This document shows, piece by piece, positions 47,101-60,300 of a stretch of 64,000 bases of DNA. Each line of letters begins with the position of its first letter. Positions within the stretch are counted from its first letter, which is position 1. The translations under genes were made by a program, and so were the position numbers. The DNA is from Anisakis pegreffii (lineage: Eukaryota; Nematoda; Chromadorea; Rhabditida; Anisakidae). Below the pieces are notes generated by a model, which saw only the letters and a list, made by a program, of their open reading frames with translations, was not told the origin of the DNA and ran no database searches. The stretch spans positions 1 to 64,000 of the forward strand of contig JAPYMA010000107.1 in the NCBI GenBank assembly GCA_035041965.1, written 5' to 3'.

Positions 47101-48325
47101 AAGTGATACTTGCGTCAGTCGTTCCGATTGCAAAATATATCAATTCGGTCCCTGTGTAATTGCTTTCCAACACTGCTTTCCAGTTGCTTGCTTTACCAAA
47201 CGATGCAGTCAATCAGTCAAAGTTTCTTCCGTTCTCCGTCCTAGCACCGGCAATTAGAGTGGTGTAAGCATATGACGTACGAATTTATTTATAAGTGTTT
47301 ATTCATACCCGAACGAGAGAGTCTACATTCTCGTGTGCAGAAATTATTTTCTGCAACGGTTTGTTTCACTGCTACAAGTTGAAACAAGCAAAGTGCACTA
47401 TATAATGGCTTATGAAGAATCTTTTTATGATTCTTTCAACAACGTGAGAAAGTTTTGGTCTTTTGTCAGATTTTTTTGCTGATATTCATTAGGTTTTGCC
47501 ATGTTCAACCACCGTGGTCATGAATTTTCATTACGGTAGCTTTTGATCGAGAAGATTCGTTCGTTCATCTCTCTCTCTACCAAGCGTTTAGGATCAATTC
47601 AGTTATCGAAGTGACTGACGTTTGGAGTAGTTCTAGAATTGTTTTGGAATTCAGTTTTAGCAATTTAGATTCAGAAACCTTTAGAATAATATACCACTTG
47701 CCGAATAGCTTCTTGGAGAACAGTGAAAATAGGAGAGCTGAACGAATCATTCGGATGAGATAAAGCCGGTAGGATTGATGAAAGGAAAACGGGCGGGCCG
47801 TACGACGGCCATGCAAGATAACTGTGTTGCAGTAGTGCGAATGGCCAAGGCAGGCGTGGCCACATCGGCTATCAACAGTGTTTAGTTTATTAGGCCAGCC
47901 AGTTGTTCAGTTTACTGAGCGAAGCGTCATCGAGGATAGTGGTAAAATTGGTCATTGTTTCAAGAGTGGAGGATAGCTGCCTGCGCAAGAGTGTGTCTAG
48001 TTGAAGGATATCGCGGAGAGATTAAATCACTTATTTCAATTTCATTGCCCTCACTTGAAATCTCATTACCGACAGACATCCAAACGAGATCATCAGCGCA
48101 CAACTGACACAGTCACAAATGTTGACGTATCGCAGTGTGAACTACTGAGGCGCACAATTACTGATCAATTACATTAGCGTTCTATTAAACGCTTTATTGC
48201 TATTCAATTACTTTTGTCGATTTCATCGCGCAATTTGTCGGTAAAATTGGTCAGTGGAAAGCTATAAATCGTTTAAAGTGGTTTGAAACCATCAAAATTG
48301 CTTATTTCGCATTCATCCATCCACG
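38140..48325. other. Large intergenic stretch between divergent genes
   Basis: I found no exon chain or conserved motif. Features seen are a CTG/GCT microsatellite (about 41095-41130) and a small perfect hairpin (44588-44613, 10-bp stem, 6-base loop). The open frames up to 123 codons are no longer than expected by chance in this base composition. Confidence 0.4.
41095..41130 (+). repeat. CTG trinucleotide microsatellite
   Basis: GTGCTGCTGTTGCTGCTGCTGCTGCTG, slightly imperfect. It is not inside any gene model. Confidence 0.85.
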
Positions 48326-51300
48326 ATGACATCAATGATACTGTTGGCCAGAAATGGCTCTCAAAGTAACTGGTCCGAAATCAACTGCGTTTGGTTCGAT
48401 GAAATTCACTATATTCAAGTGAGTGTTTAACGTTTTCATATCTCTTTCAATGCTATTATCACTTTCTTATGTAATTTCTGATCTGCTAGTTATTTATACC
48501 GTGCATCTTACTGAAATATAGAATGCCGCTGACAAAATTATGAGCCGATAGAGAGGTTTTCTCAAGCCATAATCGTGCATCACATGAAATGTTGCCATAA
48601 GCGGTTTGAAGTTTTCCTGCAGAATACAACTCGGTGGTAATAGGAGATAAAATATGAGCGCTTTAATTTATCAGTTCCTGAACAAAGTATTGCCTCGGCA
48701 TACGAGTAACAACCGTTACAAATGCGACTGAAATATTTTACATTCATCCGTTTCCATTGAATGAACGTCAAGGGCCAGTGAAACCATCTTTTCGTTGGTG
48801 AGGTGAACATTGTAGATACAAAATAGAAATTCTTATGCAATTTTGCAAAGTGTTAATTGGTGAAACTGCATACGCGGTACAACAAATACTCAAAGAAGAT
48901 GCTTTCGGAGAATCACACATTGTGTGATGATATTTCATTGCTGCGAAGATTTTGTGCACACATTGAAATACGATGCTGTTCCAGTTCACGACATTGAATG
49001 TGTCAGCTGAATGTCAGCAATGCGGATTAAGAATACAACACTGAATGTGTTTTCAGCAGTGTGGCATTTCCACTGGATTGTGCTTGTTAGGTAAACAATT
49101 CTGAAAAATAAGCTGAGGCTGATTTCGAGTGATTTTCTTCCGTAAATTGGTTTTTGGTATATGCGCTCGTTCATTTCAATATACAATTCGGCTGTGTTTA
49201 AACGATTATTTCTTTGTACTAGTCGAGTAAGTAGGTGGTTAATACTCGTGGAGGCACTCATTATAAGACACCTTTGGAAGAGTATTCTCAGCGATATTCC
49301 AGCGTGGAAAAACGATCGTTGTTCACCATAAGTGTATCATTCATCTCAGCAGTTTTGTGTTGCAATCTGCGAGTCACCTACGAGCTAGGATTTTGAAGCG
49401 TATGAATGTTCACATTGCAAAGTGGAAACGTCGGAGAATATTTTTTGGTGGAATTTCCACAAGTCATTTGCCTGTGCTTCAGTTAATTACATTTCCGAAA
49501 ACGCAATGAGACGAGTTCTTGTGGTCCATTGGAGACATTTGATAATTGCAAACTTTTTTGATGCCTAATTTTTCATGCCATGATCATCTGAATACGCTGC
49601 AAATGTGAAGAAATTTGGAAATGTTTTTTAAAATATTTCTGCAAAATCTTTAAACATAAACGAAAGCAGCCTTTTGGATATTCTATGGAATTGAAATGTT
49701 GTAGCATAGATGAAATTGAAAGATTTCGAAGAATTTTGGGAAAAATTTTGGATATTCCTTCTGTTATCTTGCTGACTTAGCAAAGACTGTTTCTATGGTA
49801 GGGTGGTTGAATGACATAATAGCAAATGCTAGGAATATATCCAATGAGGTGAGATCCCAGAATGCTTGCTTGCCAACGTTCACGTGAACTGAGTTGAATT
49901 GGATGAATCAGTTTTATTAAAATACATCTTATTTTTGACGAATTTCACACGTTTTATATGTGAAATATATTTACAGTTAGATTTGAGAGCAGGTGATTAC
50001 AGCCTGGAACATCTTAACTCGAATGCCTTTTTTCCGTAAAATGTATCTGAGCAGTCGTTATTTCTGAGCAGTTAAGCCGGTCGTTTCAACTGTTTTTCGA
50101 GAGAGAATTCAAATATGTTCATCAGAGGAAGTGGAAATTATGCTTCCGAAGCCAGTGTCATTTTAGTGTTTTCCTCTAGATATCATTAAGTTGCATTCAT
50201 TTCCGCTATCAACAAATGCGCACGTGTTTCATTCAACGTGCGGTCACGCATCTGCCATCCACTCATTCCGCATCTTTCGAACGATTGAATAAATAATGGA
50301 ACTAAAATTAGATCGATTAGCTTCTTCGCATGAAATTTTTTCGAATACTGATAATATGATACGTGCTCTGTTATTAGATGTCACGTGTTCTCAAAATTAC
50401 ATACCATTTGCTTCTACATTGCTTATTAAATGAGACAGACACTGTATAATCGAGGCGGCAGCTCAATCAACATCATAACTGATTCGTTCCGTGTGCAGCA
50501 TTTTTTCAGTGAATACACAGCTGTTTTCCTCCTCAATAACCTCCACTACCTTTGGTTATCAGCTGCGAGTAACTTCGATATGGAGCTGAAAGAATGCTTA
50601 CGATTAGTGCACGAAGTGAAGTCATTAGGAGTAAAATTTTTGATCTGCAGCTATCGGTCACTGGAAATCTGGTTGTTCAGCAGATATGGATAAATTGTTG
50701 ATTAGGGCGTCGCATGAGACCCATCTTCATGCCGGCCATTGTAAGCATCATTGCATGCGTCATTTTCTCTTGCTTGGTCCTTGCGCGGCTCCGTCAGCAA
50801 TGGAGCAATGCAACATTATTGCCCATCCATACCCTGCAATTCACTTTTTCTCAAACTCATTTTTTGGCTTTCGTCAATGAGCACCGCCTGATTGATCAGT
50901 CGTTGTTGCTCGCTTTCTGATGAAGTTTTATTTTGAGAATTTTCACGGCGCAAATTCATTCAATTGAACGTTTGCGACCAGCAAAAATGAACGACGATTC
51001 AATTGCATTCAACTTAAGTGTATTTAGCTAAATTTTATTTTTTGATGTTCACTTCAGAGGAGAAATTTAATTTACGATGAATTATGGTCAACAGAGTTTC
51101 ATTAAAACATCAGACATTAAGGAGAAGTTGAAAGAATTAAGAGAAGTCTTTTGAAGAATTAAGAGTTCATTAAGAGTTTTATTCACAATTTTATCAGCAG
51201 TGTTTTGAAAGTCAATAAGATTTTAAGCTTCTTATCACAGGTTCGTTCATTTCTTAAGAATGCATTGCAAAGATCAATTATTGAAAAATTCAATTGTTGC

Positions 51301-54300
51301 ATTAGGAACAGTGCCTAAAGATAGAGAATGTCCAACATTCGCCCAACTATTACATCATTCTACAGTAATTTTCAAACTTCATTACCAACCAATTACTATT
51401 GCAAATAATCTGGAAAAGTGTTGATGAGCTCAAGAAAACTATTGCTTACCAGACTATCGATGGTAAGTGATAAATTGCATGTCAATGAGATTATTCATTG
51501 TTACCACGTCACTTTTTCCGTGAAATTCAACAGCTAAATGAAACATTGATTTGGTCACATCGCTCTGTTGAGGTAATACATCATATTCAGATTCGCTTGT
51601 TTTGATCAAAGAGGAGAGCTGGAAACTATTTTTCTCCTGGTCACCAAACGACTTTCTCAGAAAATGTCGTTGATTCACTCGTTCCGAGGATGTTCCCAGA
51701 AATATTCGTAGAACTTTGAGCTTTACAACTTTCGAGAAGTCACATCCTTTTGGAGATGACGTTTTTCTTCTTAGTGCTTGAGATTCGCGTTTTGCGTCAA
51801 TACCGTTTCCGTTTCCTGAACATTATGATGTCCGTTTCCAGGAAGTTCCCTTCGTTCAGTTGACAGTGTCTTGCGATAATGAAAAGCATTGATATATTTG
51901 ATCTATTTAATCTATAATGATTAAGCTAAACTACCCTTAAATTATCAACTCTTCTGATGTAATTATTTTTTTTGCATCTCATGGTGCTATTATCGAACGA
52001 TGACAGCAAATTGAGAGAATGTTATGATTAGATAATGAGCTTTTCATCGAAACCTTATACGGATTATAGGAATGCGTTATTAGTCGAGATGATCTAATGT
52101 TTGACTTTAATCTACTAACGAATGAGGATCTATCGAATTTCTGTCGAAAAAACATCACTGATCAATTCAAAGTGCAAGTGAAGCTTGCTTTTTGGCTTGT
52201 CATACGCTCAAGCCTTCAACGTTCTGAGTGGTCAAATCTGAACAATCATCTCCCATGTGCTGTTTTGAAATGAAGCATTAGTTCGAGTTGGCGTAAGAGA
52301 TGAAACGAATGACAAGTTCCACGGAGTATTGCATGCCGATAAATCATTTTTGTTACTGAAAGATGATGCTCTATTTTCAAAAGTTATATAGTTTTCTCTC
52401 AATCAAAATAACGTAACTAGATATCATTTAAATTCTCAACGCTTTTCTTTCTGATTGCACATCGTTCATAATAAGACCAACTTCTCATAGAAGCGGTCTG
52501 CGATTCAGTAACATTTTGTACCATCGCATTCATTATCTCGAGAATTATTGTTTTTATATGAATTCGATCTGAATTACGATCATTTGTTCGGCCTGTCAAA
52601 AATCTAATGAAGACAATTGTTGATCAACTTTTCCATCTTCCATAGTGGCTTATGGCGGTTGAATGTGGCACCAGTTAGCTTCATGAATATCAAATATTGT
52701 TTTAATGAATATGAAATAGGTGCTCTTAATGAGAATTCAACCGCTGATGCATTCGACAGATGGCATAACTCAGAAAACAATTGAAAATAGTCAAGCGCTT
52801 TTCACCATCGTCCAAACATAAAATTCACTGATGCATGCCGACTATCTTAGATTCTTCGACTCGGGTGCAAAATTTCCATAATAACATTTTGAATACATCG
52901 AAATGCAATCAAGCATCCGTGACGATGCTTTGAAGTATGCGACAATTGAGTGTTCGATGCGATGTCTGACATAATCTTTTGACGAGATGAAACAGGTGAT
53001 GTTATCAATCAGAGACGCAAAAGCAACTAATCATGTGCGCTGTTACGTGAACGCCGCTCTGGGATCATCGTGATTACAATCGAAACTCAATTTCAGCTAT
53101 TCCCTAAATGATGTAATCGTGAGCATATCGCAGTTCTCTTTAGCTTTTCAAATGCCATGAAAATGGCGGTGAAGTAAGCAGCCCAGCGGTCTTAATGAGG
53201 CTTCAGGAAATCCACATGCATGACGCTTTACGCCAAGTTATTAATACAATATTCCTTAATCCGTACTATATGAGTTTCTAAATTCAGTCCGTTTGATATC
53301 ACGGGAGAGGTCTATGAAAAAAGTTCATTCTAAGTGCCCAATGAAAGAATTCCTTCATCCGCCATCAAAACAACTCTGCACTCATCAGACTGCTTAAAGT
53401 CACGTAAGTACAAATGACCACTGACAGCTGTCGGCCAGTTAGCCTCGGAAAGTCAGCTGCTGCTGCCGAGAAACAATCGCTGTTTGCAGTTTCACTAAGT
53501 AACATCATTTTTTGTCTTTTCGAGTGCATCTGAAAAAGCGCACAAACTGAATTCCAAGGAAATGAGTCAGTGTTCAATCACCATAAATAATTCAACAACT
53601 CTGCGGTCGAATTACATTTCGCTTCAGTGGAACTGTTTGCTTGAATACGAAGAACCTTTGGTCTAAACCATTTGAGAAGAAATCCTGCTCCAGTCAATAC
53701 CCCCCCGCCTCCCTATCAAGGTAGCGCTTCCTGCAAAATATCGTCAAACATTTTTCCATTGTTGATTTCATATGCATGAAACAGCGTGAATTGAGAGGGG
53801 TAGATTGGGTGCCATCGGAAGCATAATTTTTTTTAGGAACTTATTGAAGTGATGCAAAACAGCGTTGCTTTAGAGTGTTCGTTTGAGAAACTCCAAAAGC
53901 TTTTTGCGAATAATAAGCACAATGAATATAAGTTGTGCTGAAGGCAAGGTGAGAATCTGGCTGAACGGAAACAAAATCGCTATAAATATAACTGCTTATT
54001 AGCGTCCATGCATCATTGTTTGCGTGGGTTATTTGTGCAATAAGCATAAGCATAACATTTATGATTTAAGGTTCAACGATGCATGAAATGGAAAGTGCTA
54101 GTGAAAAAGAAGTGATTAGTTCGGAAAAAAATGATCGATTAGTGATGCTTCCTTTAGCAGAGGTAATGAATGTGTAATGTGGATGCGAAACATGTTCAAC
54201 GGAGAATTGAAGAAAACATTCATCTAATCTTTTTTTTGGGGCTACTTCAGCGGCTCATTTATTGCTTTGTATATTTGTGCATGGACGTTGTGAGCACTAA

Positions 54301-57300
54301 TAACTAAATTATTGGATTGCTTAGCTGTTTTACGTTTATCCATTCCACCACTATTTAATTTCATCATTCGTTTTGTGCTTCACCCGCATCGCAAACCTAT
54401 TCCGCATGAAGCAGGGATTGATTGGAACGAGCCGGAAAATTTTGTTCTAGTTAGATTTCTGGAGTGCGAACGCAAATTTTGGAAGTCCATCAATCACTGC
54501 TGATTGATTTTATCCACATAATTATTTGATAATTGTTCGATGATGCTTTCAAAAAACCTGACTGAGCAGAGTCGACAAGTTCTCACAAGTAGAATACCTC
54601 CTTGATCGCTGAATCAATTGTCTGACATTTCTAAACGATTTGTTGCCACGGTGTGAAAGAATGTCAAAGGAGGAAGGAACTGTTGTTTTTTGGATAGTCG
54701 GAGGGAAAATGGCAGTCTAACATAGGGCCAAACAGGAGTGATTGAGTGCAAAACGTGAAAAGTATCACTGTAAAGGATTCCTTGTTACTTTCGCTCATCA
54801 AAACTCTTCGCAACATGTTTCTGTTTATGAGCTTGTTGCAGTTAGGCAAGTTTTCGTTTTCTGACATTAGGTTCCCATTCGCATCGCATCGATATCGTTG
54901 TTCAGCCATGTGCTCATTGAAATTGGACAAAACTGATCTCTGAACAAGTAATGCTGACTTTAGTCCATTGGGAGATTAATGAGATATTCTATTCAGTTTG
55001 TGCATCCTCCTCCCGCAATTACTGCTCATGAATGAGAAGAAGAATTCGTGGTTATTGTGAAAGTTTTGATTCACTGAAAATGAATTATTGGAGTGAATTC
55101 ACTGAAGAATGTATCACAGAGGCAATGTTTGTACGCGAAAACTCAATATTAATATTCGGCCCATTTTTTTTGCTAATTGCTAAACTATGATTGAAAAATG
55201 AAGCTTGATCACGCTGGGCATATCATTAATATTTCAGATATTTCACCTTTTGAAATGGCAAGTTGAATAAATATTATGCGATGAATTCTTTCACTCATGC
55301 CCTAATGAAATAATTCATCTTATTCAATTATATGACTCCATTAGCTATTTATGATACAGGACATCTTAAAGTGATGAAGACGAAAATACCCATTCAAATA
55401 GACTCGGTTTTCCAAACGTATCATTAGGTATTCATTTCACTGAATTGACCATTGTGAGTGAGTATATGAATGGGATGAATGAAGACCACAAATATATTCA
55501 GATTAACGTTTAGCGTTTACGATACAATCTTCGCTAAATTCTCATTCATTCGTTATTCTAAACATTTTCAGCGAACGCATTCATTCGTCTTTCTTCAGTC
55601 GTCAACTCATTCGATTTGAAACTGATAGTCCTTAGCAGACTGGCGTTCAATAATTCAGACATATTTTTTGGTGGCCCATTTTGACACGGAAGGATCGCGA
55701 AGTTGGAGGGGATTTCGGGCGAGGATAGACTACCTCGCAGGAAAAAGATGAGGAAAAACGGGAGATTCTGAACCTTTTGAACAAGGTGTTCTGATGAGTT
55801 GAGACATTGTGACGGTTGATCTTCATATGCAAACCTCATAAAACAACGGAAGGTGCTATAAAGCAGGGATTACCCTTCCATAATTTAGTCTACACCTTTT
55901 TCTCAACGATTTGGTTAGTAGATAAGACCACTTCGAAGCGTCTAGTGTTGAATTGTGCAATATAAAGAAAAGTTTACTGCGTTAAGCATGTTTAGACTAA
56001 CTTCTCGACTCAGGCTTGGCCATCAGTCTTGTGCTAACGCTTCGGACACTTTTCAGTCAAAGAATATTTCGCTCTGCTAATGCCCGAATTTTGTCAGTTT
56101 GCGGAGGAGTGATGTGAAAAGAGCGAAAGGAGTGGGAAACGTACTGATTACTAGGATGCTCTTTCCTGAGAACAGAAAAATCTACAGCAATAGTTCTAGA
56201 GGGTTGAAGTGAGGGAAAACTCCATTCATAGAGGAGAAACTTCACGATGAAGGGTACCTAACGATTTTAGACAAACTATGAATTGGATTAGTTGGCAATT
56301 CACTGTTGATTGAAAATTTTCCATATTTGCACCATAGACTGTCAAAAATATCGTCAACAAGCATGCCGATCACCGGAAATGATTTCATTGACATCACCAA
56401 CAAATCTTTTACTGAGATCTTCGTTGCTGTTGGGTCGATTCGTTGTCTTCCGTTTACTTTGTCGTCAATACGCAAGGAATTGACATAGTAGAGGAGAATC
56501 GTGAGCAGACGAAATACTGAAGACCGTAGGGAGGAGAGGAGGCTGCGTTAGAGCATGAGAACAATCCATTGATCTGAACAATCAACTTCAAAGCAGCAAC
56601 AATGAAGATGAGATCAGGAATGGAGTTGAACAGAGCAAAATTAAGGAATGGAAATTGAGATCAGCACTCATGCTTTGTACGGTTTGATTAAGAATCAAAC
56701 TTCAGTCAATATGCAGGAAATGTATTTTCTAAACATTGGCGTTTGGTGATTACATGCACATTGATTTGCTGGAAGCTTGTGGGGCTCAGATGTGGTTGAA
56801 TTAAGGGATGTTCTAATTGAGGAATATGCACACAAAAGAATGCAGAGAAGCAATTAATTCGGAACTATTTTACGCACACGCACAGAATTGCTCATGTTTA
56901 AAAAAAGACTGCGCTTATGTACTTCCCAGAAGTGGCGCACTCATCAGCATTTCAGAATGCTCTCAGAATCAGTGTAATCTGAACTGACGGTAATGTAGTT
57001 TTGAAGGGCTAGACGAGAGCTCATTTGAAAGACTGTTAACTGAACTGATAGCAAGTGGACTTGCACTGAAAGACATTGTTGCGCTCGCATAATTGAAGTA
57101 TTCATTTAAGTCGTTCAATTTGTTCCATGCAAACGGTAATTGAGTTTCATGCATGCACTATAGTTTACAGTGATTGTTATTGATGTGAGTTTGAAAGGCA
57201 CGCTAAAAGCTCTACAATTTAATATTAATCCAGTCCAAAAGGCTGAATTCAAATTCGATTATCCAGGAAGTTGTATTCGTACAATGCCGCACTCAGTTGT

Positions 57301-60300
57301 TCTAAATTTGAATTGATGTGAAAACAAAATTCAAGAACTATGATATGATGTCCATTATTCAGTATCTTCTAGTTGTATTCACTGGATAATGCTCAGGGTT
57401 TATGCATCACTTACTGGCTGATGTTTCAGAAGAAGTCATCCTTGACGTAGCGAATTGGTTGCAAAAATAATCCATTCATGATGATTTATTGATGTGGGTA
57501 TGCGCAATGCACTAACGACAGTACCATCGGCCATTAAGGAAACTTTCTCGAAAAACTCTCATTGAAACATGCTAAGCTGTCAGAATCGGCAACGAAATCA
57601 TGAACTGACCTAAACAACGTGATGACCTTTGCTTGCCTTCTGCAACAAAATAAATGATTTCAGCATAATCAGTCATCATTCTGACTTGTCATTCATGCGA
57701 AAACAGTCGACTGAGAAACAGTTCAACAAGGTCGTTGCGCTGCTTAGGTCAGGAATACAAGAACTTATGATGAATGTAATCAAAAGGCAAATTATTTGTT
57801 CATAATATGCTGCTTCTAAATGTTAAGGCTAATTATGCATGTCAACAAGATAATGCTTCGATTAGGACTAATTGAACCGTATATGACATTGATACTGCTT
57901 GCTTTCGTTTGGTTATAAGCAGGCAGACTATCGAGATGGTGACAAATCCCAATCAAGAAATTCATATATTATTTAGACATGAACCATCAAGCGGAAAATG
58001 TAGTGGTTGGATAGCCACGGCAGCTTCAGTGCATGTTCTTCAGCACTTTTCCATCTCAGTGATGCATCGTTCTGTACGATTTAACTCAAGTACTTATGAA
58101 GGATACTTTGTCCAATAGGGTTGACATGGTGTGGTACGAATGCTCTCGAAATGTGGCTAAAGCACTCAACACTTATTGATAACAGTTCGAAGATTAGTTA
58201 TATTTGATAAATTGAACGAAGCAAAAATAACATTTTGGCAGCAGTTATAACGATTGAGTAGCTCATTATAGTGCGCCTTTTGGGATTACATCGTAAACAA
58301 AGGGACAGCAGTAATCAATGAGCAACGAAGTAAGTCAGCTAGATGCACTAAGTGCTTTGAACTTCGATTGCGTTCAGAAATTCGTTGTTAATACGATTGC
58401 TTCATAGCAGCGAGCAAGTTATCAGTAAACAGAATTATTCACGTAAACATAGTTGGGAGCTAACTTCAAACAGAACTCTTCCCTTTGTTTGTTTCTGCAA
58501 ATGCATACATAGAAAGGGAAGAAGTTGCAAAATCGCTAAAATTACCAACTGTCAAGCAGCTGACATCGTGAAGAAGGAATGCCTATGTTGTATATCTCAA
58601 TAGTGCATCCGAAAGAGTGCATACTCATTGAGAATTACATCGCAAAAACCAGCGATATTTTTAAAAATAGCGACAAAATCAATAGGGGAGATAAGTCTTG
58701 CTAAATGCTAACTTGTTTCGAGAGTGTCTTCATTGATAGACAGCACAGATTTTGGATGAAGGTTGCGAAATAGTCAATTCATTACTGTGCTAGCGAATCA
58801 CGTTGTTCATTATGAATTCATTACGTTATTCATCTTCTTAATAAGCAGTACTTTGTGCATTTTTGATGCGGTATTTCTGGTCACCGTGAAAATCGTGAGC
58901 GACCATTCCCCTAACGGCGAGAATTACTCACAGCATCGAAGAGTTTTTTCTAAACGTAAACCGACCAGAGCGTCAATGCGGAATTACATACGTTTGAATT
59001 ATTAAAGTTTGCTTCAAGTTGATAACCGCCGGGCATATTTTCGAGTGGCTTAGTGCTTTTTCCCTCGAATTATCCATTCGACCGCTCAATCCATGCAGCT
59101 TTGTTCGGGTCAGATAAGTGGACAGAACAAAATTTTCGAAAAATATACAGGCATATCTTTGTATTTCATAAGTTGCGGATCCATGCCCACACTGATCTTT
59201 GTCTAAGGAACAGTAGAACTGTCTTTAGTGTTGATCTAACGGAGTTATTGTTAGCGATGGAAATGTTGTTGCAATTTTCCTAAAGACGTTCCTGTGTCGT
59301 AGTCGATACTTGAGATGTTCAGCGATAATAAATCCATCAAACAACAACAAGGACAAGAGCACAATAACTAAACGAAGCATGCATTGAATGACTAATCAAC
59401 GTTACTTATCGTTGCCAATCGCAACAACACATATCTCTCGAAATAATTCTGAAAATGACAGCGTAAACAAAATAACATGCAGATGAACATGTTCTTCATC
59501 CATTTTAATCCGTCACACTTCTCATAACACATGTTCAAACTATAACGCATTTCTCGACATTGTTTATCACTGTTTATGTAATCGGTTTGGGTGAGTACTG
59601 ACGAATGTTGTTGCAATGTACAGAAACGATTCAAGGTTAGAAGTGGGACAAATGAGCATTAAATTCCTTCACATGCTTGGCTGCACAGAATGCGAACAAC
59701 CGACAACTCTATCGACACACATGCTGGTGCGCGATGAAGAATAGCTTCACTGGTTAACATTCCGCTGAATAAGAACTTATTCGTGACTATTCCTGGGAGC
59801 AGTTGTGCGGCGGTTCAGATTTAATGATAATCTGGTGACTTTGAGCTTTCCCAGGATGTGCACAGCGTTTCATGTAGTAATAGTCTATGTTCTTAAACGT
59901 AAAACCTTATGGAAGTTTCGCTCTCGCTTATTATGCGAGTGTCGTTGAGCTGCTGGAAAAGGTGAACAATTAATTGAAATTTGCCAATTTCTTTTGTGAT
60001 GAAAGACTAGAACTGCAAAGGACAATGAATAGAACACATTCAGGGAACTTTGTCACCAGCAATATAACCATATAGCAATGGACAAGTTCCCTAAATATGT
60101 CACCATGCTAATTTTAAACATGGCTTGATGAACCTTTCAATATGTGATCAGGTAATGCTTTCTTCCAGCGAAACTTTAATCACTGCCATCGAATTCCTGT
60201 GCAGTTCCACCCTTATTGCAGCCTCTCCTAATCAAACAGCACTCAGTGTTCATTACTGATCACCAGAGAACATCGTTCATTGAAAGTATGAAATTCCTCT

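Noticed and set aside
50714..50920. Open frame of 68 codons starting with a signal-like segment
   Set aside because: Single short frame in the presumed GPCR intron, no promoter or splice evidence; hydrophobic starts are common by chance.
54312..54503. Possible extra GPCR transmembrane exon (MDCLAVLRLSIPP...)
   Set aside because: It lies upstream of TM1 within intron 1, the hydrophobic run lacks family motifs, and there is no suitable acceptor.
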